NCBI RefSeq assembly: GCF_001411805.1
Contig: NZ_CP007212.1
Location: forward strand, 3,162,001 to 3,226,000
Length of the DNA: 64,000 bases
Direction: 5' to 3'
DNA from: Burkholderia plantarii
Lineage (GTDB): Bacteria; Pseudomonadota; Gammaproteobacteria; Burkholderiales; Burkholderiaceae
The notes beneath the pieces were generated by a model, which was not told where the DNA came from, ran no database searches, and saw nothing but the letters and a program-made list of their open reading frames with translations. A program made the translations under genes and the position numbers. Position 1 is the stretch's first letter. Each line of letters starts with the position of its first letter. Of this stretch, positions 38,612-50,121 are shown piece after piece.

Positions 38612-39283
38612 ATGAATCGCGCCAAAAGCCTGTTAGCCGCCAACGCCGCCTGGGCCAGCGAAACCGCCGAGCGCGCGCCCGGCTTCTTCGACGGCCTCGC
38701 GCAGGGCCAGAACCCGCGCGTACTCTGGATCGGCTGCTCCGACAGCCGCGTGCCCGCCGAGGCGATCACCCACAGCGCGCCAGGCGAGCTGTTCGTCCAC
38801 CGCAACATCGCGAACCTGTTCCAGCCCGGCGACGACAACGGCGCGAGCGTGCTCGAATACGCGGTGCGCGTCCTGAAGGTCGACCACGTCATCGTCTGCG
38901 GCCATTACGGTTGCGGCGGCGTGCGCGCGTCGCTGCTGCCGCCGCCGGCCGACCTGCCGCATGTGGCGCGTCGCATCGCGCCGCTCTGCGCGCTCGCGAG
39001 CCGCCATCGCGCCACGCTCGACGGCCTGCCAGCCGACCGCGCCGCCGATCGCCTCGCCGAGCTGAACGTCCACGAGCAGGTGCGCCTGCTGCGCGAGAGC
39101 CCGATCGTGCGGGACGGCGATCCGGCGCCGCTCGTCCACGGCTGGATCTTTTCGCTGTCCGACGGCCTGCTGAAGGTGTTGACGTCGGGCTATCCGGATG
39201 CCGACGGCCGCTCCGCAGATGCAGCAGACACCGCCGGGATGCCGCACGGCACGTCGCGCGCCGGCGTGCTGCAGGCCGCCTGA
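38612..39283 (+). CDS. Beta-carbonic anhydrase
   Basis: A 223-residue beta-class carbonic anhydrase that interconverts CO2 and bicarbonate. Zinc ligands are C42 (WIGCSDSR), H98 and C101 (VCGHYGCGG); D44 and R46 form the activating dyad. LFVHRNIANLF is conserved. AAGGA about eight bases upstream supports ATG 38612. The last 20 residues are Ala/Gly-rich and not conserved. It lies 46 bases before a SulP transporter, a recurrent partnership for bicarbonate handling. Confidence 0.94.
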   Translation: MNRAKSLLAANAAWASETAERAPGFFDGLAQGQNPRVLWIGCSDSRVPAEAITHSAPGELFVHRNIANLFQPGDDNGASVLEYAVRVLKVDHVIVCGHYGCGGVRASLLPPPADLPHVARRIAPLCALASRHRATLDGLPADRAADRLAELNVHEQVRLLRESPIVRDGDPAPLVHGWIFSLSDGLLKVLTSGYPDADGRSADAADTAGMPHGTSRAGVLQAA

Positions 39284-39329
39284 GCCACGTCCGCCCGCCC
39301 CTCACCTCGCCCAGCCCGATCCCGACACC

Positions 39330-40862
<1,533 letters not shown>

Positions 40863-40872
40863 CACGGAAACG

Positions 40873-40915
40873 ACGACGCCCCACGGGCCGCAGGCCGCGT
40901 GGGGCGTCGTGTCTT
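40873..40915. terminator. Terminator between convergent SulP and leuA genes
   Basis: ACGACGCCCCACG (40873-40885) and CGTGGGGCGTCGT (40898-40910) form a 13-bp perfect stem with a 12-base loop. T-richness is modest on either side. It separates the rightward transporter and leftward leuA and probably acts in both directions. Confidence 0.75.
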
Positions 40916-40961
40916 CCTGGCTTGCCTTGCGCGGGCGGCAGCCGCCCGGGCCGGCGAACCC

Positions 40962-42506
40962 TCAGGACAGCTGCGGGTTCAGCTTGTCGACGTTCGAGTG
41001 CAGCTTGTTCAGCGCCGACAGATACGCCTTCGCCGAGGCGGCGACGATGTCGGGATCGGTGCCGACGCCGTTGACGATCCGGCCGCTCTTCGACAGCCGC
41101 ACGGTCACCTCGCCCTGCGCCTGGGTGCCGGTCGTGATCGCGTTGACCGAATACAGCACGAGTTCGGCGCCGCTGCCCACCTCGGTCTCGATCGCGTTGA
41201 ACGTCGCGTCCACCGGCCCGTTGCCGCGCGCCTCGCCCGTCACCTCGTCGCCGCCGGCCGCGAACACGACCTTCGCGTGCGGCTGCTCGCCCGTCTCCGA
41301 GCGCTGCGCCAGCGACACGAACTTGTAATGCTCGTGTTCGTGCGCGAGCGCCGATTCCTCCGAGACGATCGCGATGATGTCCTCGTCGAAGATCTCGGCC
41401 TTGCGGTCCGCGAGATCCTTGAAGCGCATGAACGCGGCGTTCAGTTCGCCTTCGCTGTCGAGCGACACGCCAAGCTCCTGCAGGCGCTGCTTGAACGCGT
41501 TGCGGCCGGACAGCTTGCCGAGCACGATCTTGTTGGCGGTCCAGCCCACGTCTTCGGCGCGCATGATCTCGTAGGTGTCGCGCGCCTTCAGCACGCCGTC
41601 CTGGTGGATGCCCGAGGCGTGCGCGAACGCGTTCGCGCCGACCACCGCCTTGTTCGGCTGCACGACGAAGCCGGTGATCTGCGAGACCAGCTTCGAGGCC
41701 GGCACGATCTGCGTGGTATCGAGGCCGACGTCGAGGCCGAAGTAGTCGCGGCGCGTCTTCACCGCCATCACGATCTCTTCGAGCGAGGTGTTGCCGGCAC
41801 GCTCGCCGAGGCCATTGATGGTGCATTCGACCTGGCGCGCGCCGCCGATCTGCACGCCGGCCAGCGAGTTCGCCACCGCCATGCCGAGGTCGTTGTGGCA
41901 ATGGACCGAGAAGATCGCCTTGTCCGAATTCGGGATCCGCTCGCGCAGCGTCTTCACGAGGTTGCCGTACAGTTCGGGCACGCCGTAGCCGACCGTGTCG
42001 GCGATGTTGATGGTGGTCGCGCCCTCGGCGATCACGGCCTCCAGCACGCGGCAGAGGAAATCCATGTCGGAGCGGCTGCCGTCTTCGGGCGAGAACTCGA
42101 CGTTGTCGGTGAACTTGCGCGCGAAGCGCACGGCAAGGCGTGCCTGCTCGAACACCTGGTCCGGCGTCATGCGCAGCTTCTTCTCCATGTGCAGCGGCGA
42201 GGTGGCGATGAAGGTGTGGATCCGGAAGCTCTCGGCCGGCTTCAGCGCGTCAGCCGCGCGCTGGATGTCCTTGTCGTTGGCGCGCGCCAGCGAACAGATC
42301 GTGCTGTCCTTGACGAGGCCCGCGATGGTGTGGATCGCGTCGAAATCGCCGTTCGAGCTGGCCGCGAAACCGGCCTCGATCACGTCGACCTTCATCCGCT
42401 CGAGCTGCTTGGCGATGCGGATCTTTTCCTCCTTCGTCATCGACGCGCCGGGCGACTGCTCGCCGTCACGCAAGGTCGTGTCGAAAATAATCAGTTTGTC
42501 GGTCAT
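40962..42506 (-). CDS. leuA: 2-isopropylmalate synthase
   Basis: A 514-residue enzyme condensing acetyl-CoA with 2-oxoisovalerate, the first committed step of leucine synthesis. The TIM-barrel catalytic domain starts [18 protein letters not shown]; metal ligands are in [18 protein letters not shown]. The C-terminal third is the leucine-sensing LeuA dimer domain, including [28 protein letters not shown]. The start has GGAG eight bases upstream. It has its own promoter and a leader with a short ORF. Confidence 0.97.
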   Translation of the reverse strand: MTDKLIIFDTTLRDGEQSPGASMTKEEKIRIAKQLERMKVDVIEAGFAASSNGDFDAIHTIAGLVKDSTICSLARANDKDIQRAADALKPAESFRIHTFIATSPLHMEKKLRMTPDQVFEQARLAVRFARKFTDNVEFSPEDGSRSDMDFLCRVLEAVIAEGATTINIADTVGYGVPELYGNLVKTLRERIPNSDKAIFSVHCHNDLGMAVANSLAGVQIGGARQVECTINGLGERAGNTSLEEIVMAVKTRRDYFGLDVGLDTTQIVPASKLVSQITGFVVQPNKAVVGANAFAHASGIHQDGVLKARDTYEIMRAEDVGWTANKIVLGKLSGRNAFKQRLQELGVSLDSEGELNAAFMRFKDLADRKAEIFDEDIIAIVSEESALAHEHEHYKFVSLAQRSETGEQPHAKVVFAAGGDEVTGEARGNGPVDATFNAIETEVGSGAELVLYSVNAITTGTQAQGEVTVRLSKSGRIVNGVGTDPDIVAASAKAYLSALNKLHSNVDKLNPQLS

Positions 42507-42613
42507 GGGGGAGACTCCGGGGATCTTGTGGGTGCAACGAAACGATGGAGTTCGCGCCACCGCTGGCGACGCTCGACAGACAAGCGACGAAGCTCGACGA
42601 GGGGCGAAAACGC

Positions 42614-42694
42614 TCAGCGCGGCAGGCGCGCCGACGCCGCGGCGCATAGGGGCGCGGCGGCTCGAAGGAAGGAAAGGCGGGAAAACAAAATCAT
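42614..42694 (-). CDS. Short upstream ORF in leuA leader
   Basis: A 26-codon ORF beginning ATG 42694 and ending TGA 42614, with no ribosome site. Five of its 26 codons are leucine, including rare-looking TTG (codon 3) and CTA (codon 16) in this GC-rich genome. Its ATG lies seven bases past a good -10 box, so it could be translated from a leaderless mRNA. It sits 107 bases before leuA. It may be a leucine-sensing leader peptide; no classical terminator hairpin follows, so the mechanism is open. Confidence 0.4.
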   Translation of the reverse strand: MILFSRLSFLRAAAPLCAAASARLPR

Positions 42695-42701
42695 GGCGGG
42701 G

Positions 42702-42730
42702 AATATAGCGGCATTCCCGGACGCATGCAA
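42702..42730 (-). promoter_or_regulatory. leuA promoter
   Basis: TTGCAT (42725-42730, minus strand) and TATATT (42702-42707) are spaced exactly 17 bases apart. The implied transcription start is about 42694-42696, giving leuA a leader of about 190 bases. The rest of the 353-base pssA-leuA gap shows no other gene. Confidence 0.65.
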
Positions 42731-42859
42731 TCGGGCGGCACGCCGAGCCGGCGGCGAGCGGCAAAACGGCGGCCCGGGGGCCGCCGTCGCGGGAAACAAC
42801 ATGTGACCCCGTTGCGCCGGAGTCACCATCGGGTCGCTCCGACTGGGGCAGTGCCAGCG

Positions 42860-43723
42860 TCAGGACTTGGCCGAGCGCGCCGGGTTGGCGCGCCCGCGAA
42901 TCGCCATGTAGGCCCAGAACACGTAGCCGGACAGACCGTACAGCACGAACAGGCCGAACAGCATCAGCGGCGGATCGGACGAGACGAGCACGAACGCGAC
43001 CACCACCAGCAGGATCGCCGCGAACGGCACGCGGTGCCGCACGTCGAGCGCCTTGCCGCTGTAGAACGGCGCGTTCGACACCATCGTCACGCCCGCGTAG
43101 ATGGTCAGCACGAACGCGACCCACGGCAGCCAGCCGAGCTTGAGCGGCACGCGATTGTCGGTGGCGAGCCAGACGAAGCCGGCGATCAGCGCGGCCGCGG
43201 CCGGGCTCGGCAGGCCCTGGAAGAAGCGCTTGTCGACCACGCCGATGTTGGTGTTGAAGCGCGCGAGCCGCAGCGCGGCGCCCGAGCAGTAGACGAACGC
43301 GGCGAGCCAGCCCCAGCGGCCGAGGTCCTTCAGCACCCACTCGTACATCACGAGCGCAGGCGCGACGCCGAACGACACCATGTCCGACAGGCTGTCGAAC
43401 TGCTCGCCGAACGCGCTTTGCGTGTGCGTCATGCGCGCGACGCGCCCGTCCATGCCGTCGAGCACCATCGCCACGAAGATCGCGATCGCCGCGATCTCGA
43501 AGCGCACGTTCATCGCCTGCACCACGGCGAAGAAGCCGCAGAACAGCGCGGCCGTGGTGAACGCGTTCGGCAGCAGGTAGATGCCACGCGTGCGCAGGAA
43601 CCGCTGGCGCGCGGCACGGCGCGGTTCGGCACTCGACGTGTCGGCGCCGAGCGCCTTGTTGTGGCGGAACGACCGCGGCAGGGACTTGCCGTTGCGCGGC
43701 CGGCGCGGTTTGAATGCAGCCAT
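42860..43723 (-). CDS. pssA: CDP-diacylglycerol-serine O-phosphatidyltransferase
   Basis: A 287-residue inner-membrane enzyme making phosphatidylserine from CDP-diacylglycerol and serine. The CDP-alcohol phosphatidyltransferase signature DG-x2-AR-x8-G-x3-D-x3-D appears as [23 protein letters not shown]. About eight membrane helices follow a 40-residue basic N-terminus. This is the membrane (type II) form, not the E. coli PssA form. GGGAGG precedes ATG 43723. It follows psd by 16 bases. Confidence 0.95.
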   Translation of the reverse strand: MAAFKPRRPRNGKSLPRSFRHNKALGADTSSAEPRRAARQRFLRTRGIYLLPNAFTTAALFCGFFAVVQAMNVRFEIAAIAIFVAMVLDGMDGRVARMTHTQSAFGEQFDSLSDMVSFGVAPALVMYEWVLKDLGRWGWLAAFVYCSGAALRLARFNTNIGVVDKRFFQGLPSPAAAALIAGFVWLATDNRVPLKLGWLPWVAFVLTIYAGVTMVSNAPFYSGKALDVRHRVPFAAILLVVVAFVLVSSDPPLMLFGLFVLYGLSGYVFWAYMAIRGRANPARSAKS

Positions 43724-43739
43724 CGGGCCTCCCTGCCGC

Positions 43740-44384
43740 TTACAGCGGCAATTCAGCGAGAATCGTCGACGATGCGGAGACCTTTTCGCCGATCGAGACG
43801 CGGGCGCGGCTGCCGACCGGCAGGTAGACGTCCACCCGTGAGCCGAAGCGGATGAAGCCGTAGCGCTGGCCGCGCGTGAGCGGCTCGCCCACACGCACGT
43901 AGCAGAGGATCCGGCGCGCCACCAGCCCGGCGATCTGCACCGAGGTGACGATGTGGTCGCTGCCCGTGTGGATCACCACCGCGTTGCGCTCGTTCTCGGT
44001 CGAGGCCTTGTCGATCGCCGCGTTCAGGAACGCACCCGGGAAATATTCGACCTTGGTGATGGCGCCATCCACCGGCGAACGCTGCGAGTGGACGTTGAAC
44101 ACGTTCATGAACACGCTGATCTTGAGCGCCTCGCGGTTCGCATACGGATCATGCGCGGTCTCGACCGCGACGATGCGCCCGTCGGCCGGGCACAGCACGG
44201 CGTTGGCCTGGGTCGGGATCGGCCGGGCCGGGTCCCGGAAGAACTGCACCACGAAGATGAGCAGCAGCCAGAACGGCCAGGCGAGACCGAACCCCGCGAC
44301 TGCATGGATCAACAGCGCGACGACGGCAGCGATCGCGATGAACGGCCAGCCTTCGCGCGCGATGATCGGATGAGGATAGTTCAT
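43740..44384 (-). CDS. psd: Phosphatidylserine decarboxylase (short form)
   Basis: A 214-residue proenzyme converting phosphatidylserine to phosphatidylethanolamine. The self-cleavage site is the G181-S182 bond in [12 protein letters not shown]; the serine becomes the pyruvoyl group. Two hydrophobic helices lie at about 14-46. [16 protein letters not shown] is conserved. The length fits the short PSD-B/archaeal-type forms of betaproteobacteria. It acts directly before PssA in order but after it in the pathway. Confidence 0.93.
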   Translation of the reverse strand: MNYPHPIIAREGWPFIAIAAVVALLIHAVAGFGLAWPFWLLLIFVVQFFRDPARPIPTQANAVLCPADGRIVAVETAHDPYANREALKISVFMNVFNVHSQRSPVDGAITKVEYFPGAFLNAAIDKASTENERNAVVIHTGSDHIVTSVQIAGLVARRILCYVRVGEPLTRGQRYGFIRFGSRVDVYLPVGSRARVSIGEKVSASSTILAELPL

Positions 44385-44421
44385 GGAGTGGTTCGTTGGA
44401 TTGCAAAGCCCGTAGCATAAC

Positions 44422-44460
44422 AAAAGCCGCCCGGGGCACTGCGGCCTTCGGGCGGCTTTT
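44422..44460. terminator. Terminator between ilvC and psd
   Basis: AAAAGCCGCCCG (44422-44433) and CGGGCGGCTTTT (44449-44460) form a 12-bp perfect stem with A/T tracts on both sides. On the minus strand it follows ilvC by about 45 bases, so psd-pssA may be transcribed by read-through or from a promoter not identified here. Confidence 0.8.
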
Positions 44461-44504
44461 CCTGAGCCGGCCCGCGAAAACGGGGCCGGCCATCCATCGG
44501 AAGC

Positions 44505-45563
<1,059 letters not shown>

Positions 45564-45609
45564 TCACCGGGGCATGACGGCGCCACCGGCTTCGTTCGAT
45601 ACGGCCGCA

Positions 45610-46101
45610 TCAGACCTTCAGGATGCGCTCGCCGCGACCGATGCCCGAGCTGCCGGTGCGCACGGTTTCGAGAATCGCGCCGGCGTCCAGCCCCTGGATG
45701 AATGCGTCGAGCTTGTCGCTCGCGCCCGTCAATTCGATTGTGTAGGTTTTTTCGGTCACGTCGATGATGCGGCCGCGGAAGATATCCGCCATCCGCTTCA
45801 TTTCTTCGCGTTCCTTGCCTACCGCTCGTACCTTGATCAGCATGAGCTCCCGCTCGATGTGGGCACCGTCGGTCAGGTCCACCACTTTCACCACCTCGAT
45901 CAGGCGGTTCAGATGCTTCGTGATCTGTTCGATCACGTCGTCGGAGCCGATGGAGACGATGGTCAGACGCGACAGCGAATGATCTTCGGTCGGCGCCACC
46001 GTCAAGGTTTCGATGTTGTAGCCGCGTGCCGAGAACAGGCCGACGACGCGCGACAGCGCGCCCGGTTCGTTTTCCAGCAGCACGGAAATGATGTGTCTCA
46101 T
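45610..46101 (-). CDS. ilvH: Acetolactate synthase regulatory subunit
   Basis: A 163-residue regulatory subunit with an N-terminal ACT domain (MRHIISVLLENEPGALSRVVGLFSARGYNIETLTV) that binds valine for feedback inhibition, and a C-terminal ALS_ss domain (RELMLIKVRAVGKEREEMKRMADIFRGRIIDV). The length matches IlvH-type subunits. It lies 116 bases after ilvB; a GC-rich hairpin (46166-46193) sits between them. Confidence 0.96.
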   Translation of the reverse strand: MRHIISVLLENEPGALSRVVGLFSARGYNIETLTVAPTEDHSLSRLTIVSIGSDDVIEQITKHLNRLIEVVKVVDLTDGAHIERELMLIKVRAVGKEREEMKRMADIFRGRIIDVTEKTYTIELTGASDKLDAFIQGLDAGAILETVRTGSSGIGRGERILKV

Positions 46102-46217
46102 GTTCGCTTGTTCCCGATAGGTCTCGACTGATTCAGTTCGAATGCGCGGCGCGCGCCACCCGGCAGCGCCCGCCCTTCGTGAAGGCGGGGCGCGGGGCGC
46201 GACGCGCGGCGGCGCCG

Positions 46218-47981
46218 TTACAGATCTTCCGATCCGAGCAGCATCTCCGTGATGCCCTTGCCGGCCTGGACCATCGGCCAGACGTTCTCGGTCGGATCGG
46301 TCTGAAAGTCGAGAAATACGGTGCGATCCTTGAGGCGCAGCGCTTCCTTCAGCGCCGGCTCCACATCGGCGGTTTTTTCGATGCGCATCCCGACGTGGCC
46401 GAACGCCTCGGCGAGCTTCACGAAATCGGGCAGCGCGTCCATGTACGAATGGGAGTAGCGCTTGCTGTATTCGATCTGCTGCCACTGGCGGACCATGCCG
46501 AGGTAGCGGTTGTTCAGCGAGACGATCTTGACGGGCGTGTCGTACTGCTTGCAGGTCGACAGCTCCTGGATGCACATCTGGATCGAGCCCTCGCCGGTGA
46601 TGCAGACGACGTCGTCGTCCGGATGGGCCATCTTGACGCCCATCGCGGCCGGCAGGCCGAAGCCCATGGTGCCGAGGCCGCCCGAGTTGATCCAGCGGCG
46701 CGGCTTGTCGAAGCGGTAGAACTGCGCGGCCCACATCTGGTGCTGGCCGACATCCGAGCAGACGTAGGCGTTGCCGCCCGTCAGCTTCCAGAGCGTCTCG
46801 ACCACGTATTGCGGCTTGATGATCTCGCTCTCGCGGTCGAACTTCAGGCAGTCCTTCGCGCGCCAGGCCTCGATGTCCTTCCACCATTGCGCGAGCGCCT
46901 CGGTGTCGGGGCCGTGCTCGGCCGTCTGCAACTGCTCGATCAGCTCCTTCAGCACTTCCCTGACGTCGCCGACGATCGGGATGTCGACCTTCACGCGCTT
47001 GCTGATCGACGACGGATCGATGTCGATGTGGATGATCTTGCGCGGACGCGACGAAAAGTGCGCCGGATCGCCGATCACGCGGTCGTCGAAGCGCGCGCCA
47101 ATGGCGATCAGCACGTCGCAGTGCTGCATCGCCATGTTGGCTTCGTAGGTGCCGTGCATGCCGAGCATGCCGAGGAACTTCGGATCGGAAGCGCGATAGC
47201 CGCCGAGTCCCATCAGCGTGTTGGTGACCGGGTAACCGAGCAGGTCGGCGAACTGGTTCAGCTCGCGCGCGGCGTCCGCGAGGATCACGCCGCCGCCGGC
47301 GTAGATGTACGGGCGCTTGGCCGACAGCAGCAGCGACACCGCCTTGCGGATCTGGCCCGAGTGGCCCTTGGTGACCGGGTTGTACGAGCGCAGCGAAACG
47401 CTCTTGACCGGCACGTACTCGCACGGCATCTTCGACACGTCCTTCGGAATGTCGATCAGCACGGGGCCGGGACGGCCGGTACGGGCGATGAAGAACGCCT
47501 TCTTGACGGTCTCGGCCAGCTCGCGCACGTCCTTCACGAGGAAGTTGTGCTTGACGCAGGGGCGCGTGATGCCGACCGTGTCGCATTCCTGGAATGCGTC
47601 CTGGCCGATCGCCGCGGTCGGCACCTGGCCGCTGATCACGACGAGCGGCACCGAATCCATGTAGGCCGTGGCGATGCCGGTGACGGCATTGGTCACGCCC
47701 GGGCCGGACGTGACGAGGCAGCAGCCGACGTTGCCGGTCGAACGCGCGTAGGCGTCCGCCGCATGCACCGCCGCCTGTTCGTGGCGCACGAGCACGTGCT
47801 GGACCTTGTCCTGCTTGTAGAGTTCGTCGTAGATGTAGAGAACCGAGCCGCCGGGATAGCCCCAGATGAATTCGACGTTCTCGTCGGCCAGTGCCTTCAT
47901 GAGCACGGTGGCGCCGATCGAGTCGCTCGACGGGGCAGAAACGGGTTCCGACGTGGAGAATTCCGCGCTGGGCATGTTCAT
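46218..47981 (-). CDS. ilvB: Acetolactate synthase large subunit, biosynthetic
   Basis: A 587-residue thiamine-diphosphate enzyme forming acetolactate or acetohydroxybutyrate. The catalytic glutamate is in VRHEQAAVHAADAYAR. The ThDP motif runs GDDDVVCITGEGSIQMC to NNRYLGMVRQW. The start at 47981 is chosen over 48107 because AAGG lies upstream and the extra 42 residues would come from the leader. It is the first gene of ilvB-ilvH-ilvC and has a promoter with an overlapping palindrome. Confidence 0.96.
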   Translation of the reverse strand: MNMPSAEFSTSEPVSAPSSDSIGATVLMKALADENVEFIWGYPGGSVLYIYDELYKQDKVQHVLVRHEQAAVHAADAYARSTGNVGCCLVTSGPGVTNAVTGIATAYMDSVPLVVISGQVPTAAIGQDAFQECDTVGITRPCVKHNFLVKDVRELAETVKKAFFIARTGRPGPVLIDIPKDVSKMPCEYVPVKSVSLRSYNPVTKGHSGQIRKAVSLLLSAKRPYIYAGGGVILADAARELNQFADLLGYPVTNTLMGLGGYRASDPKFLGMLGMHGTYEANMAMQHCDVLIAIGARFDDRVIGDPAHFSSRPRKIIHIDIDPSSISKRVKVDIPIVGDVREVLKELIEQLQTAEHGPDTEALAQWWKDIEAWRAKDCLKFDRESEIIKPQYVVETLWKLTGGNAYVCSDVGQHQMWAAQFYRFDKPRRWINSGGLGTMGFGLPAAMGVKMAHPDDDVVCITGEGSIQMCIQELSTCKQYDTPVKIVSLNNRYLGMVRQWQQIEYSKRYSHSYMDALPDFVKLAEAFGHVGMRIEKTADVEPALKEALRLKDRTVFLDFQTDPTENVWPMVQAGKGITEMLLGSEDL

Positions 47982-48121
47982 ATGGACCTTTCGAATTTTC
48001 GGCAAAAAATTGATCGGGTGCTCTCTGCCGAACTTGTGGCTCGGGTTCAAGCGGCGCGTCCAGTTGACGAGCTGGCTTCTTGGGCCAGCCTCAAATGTGA
48101 CCATCACTTATGTTGCGAACC

Positions 48122-48141
48122 GCCGACAATATCGTGTCGGC
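48122..48141. promoter_or_regulatory. Palindrome over the ilvB -10 box
   Basis: GCCGACA-N6-TGTCGGC is a perfect 7-bp inverted repeat covering the -10 region and the promoter spacer of ilvB. This position suits a repressor operator. No leucine-responsive or other regulator is encoded beside it, so the binder is unknown. Confidence 0.5.
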
Positions 48142-48154
48142 GTCAAGTGGTCAA
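48126..48154 (-). promoter_or_regulatory. ilvB promoter
   Basis: TTGACC (48149-48154, minus strand) and TATTGT (48126-48131) are spaced 17 bases apart. The implied leader to ilvB is about 138 bases. A second TTGACG lies between the boxes. The rest of the 335-base gap up to the sigma-factor gene holds no other recognisable gene. Confidence 0.6.
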
Positions 48155-48316
48155 GGAAAAATCTACCGCCGGCCGGCGCCGGGCCACGCGCCAGGTTGCC
48201 GCGACAACGGTCCGGCGCCACGCGCCGTGTCGGGCGGCACGAAAATTTGTTAGCATCCGGCCCGTTTACGGAATTTTTCGTCCTACCAGCCCTTCGAGCG
48301 CAGACCCTTTCACGGA

Positions 48317-48880
48317 ATGGCATCAGACAAGGAACTCGCCGACTTTCTGGCGGGCGTCGAACGGCGCGCGTTCAAGCAGGCTGCCTACGCGGTACGCGAC
48401 GACGACGCGTCGCTCGACATCGTGCAGGACGCGATGATCCGCCTCGCGGAGAAATACGGCGACCGGCCGGCCGCCGAGCTGCCGCTGCTGTTCCAGCGCA
48501 TCCTGCAGAATGCGATCCACGACTACTTTCGTCGGCAGAAAGTCCGCAACACCTGGGTGAGCCTGTTCTCGTCGCTCGGCAACGCCGACGACGACGAGTT
48601 CGATCCGCTCGAGACGCTCGAATCGGCCGACAACGGCAGCGGCGTGGAGAGCAGCGAGACGCGCCTCGAGCGCGAGCAGGTGCTGTCGCTGATCGACGAT
48701 GAAATTCGCAGGCTGCCGGCGCGTCAACGGGAAGCTTTCCTGATGCGTTATTGGGAAGATATGGACGTCGCCGAAACAGCCGCCGCCATGGGCTGCTCCG
48801 AGGGCAGCGTCAAGACGCACTGCTCCCGGGCCACGCACACATTGGCGCAAGCGCTCAAGGCCAAAGGAATCACGCTATGA
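48317..48880 (+). CDS. ECF-type RNA polymerase sigma factor
   Basis: A 187-residue sigma-70-family factor. Region 2 covers about 20-85 (SLDIVQDAMIRLAEKY, QRILQNAIHDYFRRQKVRN). A 35-residue acidic linker follows, then region 4 (about 125-180, RRLPARQREAFLMRYWEDMDVAETAAAMGCSEGSVKTHCSRATHTL). It lacks regions 1 and 3. The next gene overlaps its stop by four bases (ATGA) and may be an anti-sigma-like partner. The inducing signal is unknown. Confidence 0.9.
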   Translation: MASDKELADFLAGVERRAFKQAAYAVRDDDASLDIVQDAMIRLAEKYGDRPAAELPLLFQRILQNAIHDYFRRQKVRNTWVSLFSSLGNADDDEFDPLETLESADNGSGVESSETRLEREQVLSLIDDEIRRLPARQREAFLMRYWEDMDVAETAAAMGCSEGSVKTHCSRATHTLAQALKAKGITL

Positions 48881-49302
48881 GCTCCGCTCCCGAACTCAAA
48901 GAACTCGAATTCGCCCTGAAGATCCGCCGCGCGCTGGACGAGCGCGCCGCCACGCTGCCGCCGCCGGCCGCCGACCGGCTCGCCGCCGCGCGCCGGGCCG
49001 CGCTCGCGCGCAAGAAGCCCGACGCCGGCCTGGTGCTGGTGCCGGCGCTCGCGGGTGCCGGCGCCGGCAGTCTCGGCCTCGCGCGAGGCCCGGCGCCGCG
49101 GCCCGTCTCGCTGGCGCGCCGGATCGCGCGGGCGCTGCCGCTGGCCGTGCTGCTGGCCGGCATCGCCGGCATCGCCTACTGGGAAAACCTGCAGCACACG
49201 GCCGAACTCGCGGACATCGATGCCGCGATGCTGAGCGATGATCTTCCGCTGAACGCCTACCTCGACCACGGCTTCAACGCCTACCTGACACACACGCGCT
49301 GA
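48877..49302 (+). CDS. DUF3619 family single-pass membrane protein
   Basis: A 141-residue protein with one membrane helix (about 87-104, ALPLAVLLAGIAGIAYW). The N-terminal cytoplasmic part is helical and Ala/Arg-rich (ELKELEFALKIRRALDERAATLPPPAADRL). The short C-terminus is periplasmic. It matches DUF3619. The ATGA overlap with the sigma factor and the topology suggest an anti-sigma-like role, which is inference; no known anti-sigma domain is seen. Confidence 0.75.
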   Translation: MSSAPELKELEFALKIRRALDERAATLPPPAADRLAAARRAALARKKPDAGLVLVPALAGAGAGSLGLARGPAPRPVSLARRIARALPLAVLLAGIAGIAYWENLQHTAELADIDAAMLSDDLPLNAYLDHGFNAYLTHTR

Positions 49303-49332
49303 GCGCGATCACGGAAAAGGAAGCACGGGGCG

Positions 49333-50121
49333 ATGCAGAAACGGGGACTGGCGATATTTTTCGGGAGCGTGATCGCGCTCGCGATCGCTTACGCGGCCAC
49401 CTACCCGCGTTTCGAGGATTCGCCTCCGGCCGCCACGCCGGCCCCGACGCCGACCTCGGCGCCCGCCGGCGCCAGCGCGCCGCACGCCGCGCAGCCGGCC
49501 GTCGGCCTGTCGCTGTCGGGCGGCTTTCCGAGCCTGCCGGCCGACGGCCCGCTGTCGTGGGCGCGCCTGAGCCCGCCGCAGCGCGAGGCGCTGGCGCCGT
49601 TCGAGCACCTGTGGGACGGTTTCAGCGAGGCGCGGCGGCGCAAGTGGCTGAAGATCGCGGCGCGTTTCCCGAAGATGTCGCCTGATGAGCAGAAGCGGCT
49701 GCATGAACGGATGACGCAATGGGCCGGCATGACGCCCGAGGAACGGCGCGTCGCGCGCGAGAACTACCAGGCCTCGAAGGACCTGCCCGCGCAGGCGCGC
49801 GAACGCGCCTGGAAGGACTATCAGAAGCTGCCGCCGGAACAGAAGGCCCGACTCGCGGCCGCCGAGCGCCACCGGCGCCCGACCGTCGTCAGCGCACCGC
49901 CGTCCGGCAAGAGCGATCGCGACATCAACCGGCTCGTGAACGCGCACGACCGCTCGGCGGTGCCGACGCTCACCCCGCTCGTGCCGCCCTCGCCGCCAGC
50001 CCCCGGTGCCACCGGACCCGGCGCGCCGCCGCCCACCACGGCCGCCTCCGGCACGCTCCCGCCGCCGGCCGCGCAGCCGGTCTCGCCGGCCGACACGCCG
50101 TCGATCTACCAGGGATCGTGA
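49333..50121 (+). CDS. DUF3106 family protein
   Basis: A 262-residue protein with an N-terminal signal anchor (about 5-23). A Pro/Ala-rich linker precedes a helical domain with repeated WxxLxxxxRxxxxxF-like turns (LSPPQREALAPFEHLWDGF, KWLKIAARFPKMSPDEQKRLHERMTQWAGMTPEERRVAREN, DYQKLPPEQKARL). This is the DUF3106 pattern. A disordered Pro-rich tail follows. It is 30 bases after DUF3619 and overlaps the next gene by GTGA. Confidence 0.8.
   Translation: MQKRGLAIFFGSVIALAIAYAATYPRFEDSPPAATPAPTPTSAPAGASAPHAAQPAVGLSLSGGFPSLPADGPLSWARLSPPQREALAPFEHLWDGFSEARRRKWLKIAARFPKMSPDEQKRLHERMTQWAGMTPEERRVARENYQASKDLPAQARERAWKDYQKLPPEQKARLAAAERHRRPTVVSAPPSGKSDRDINRLVNAHDRSAVPTLTPLVPPSPPAPGATGPGAPPPTTAASGTLPPPAAQPVSPADTPSIYQGS

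Noticed and set aside
46166..46193. GC-rich hairpin between ilvB and ilvH as a terminator
   Set aside because: Stem has bulges and no T tract; ilvB and ilvH are expected to be co-transcribed. Left as an intercistronic hairpin of unknown role.
47982..48107. 42-residue N-terminal extension of IlvB
   Set aside because: The open frame runs through the leader without a ribosome site; family members begin near the ATG at 47981.
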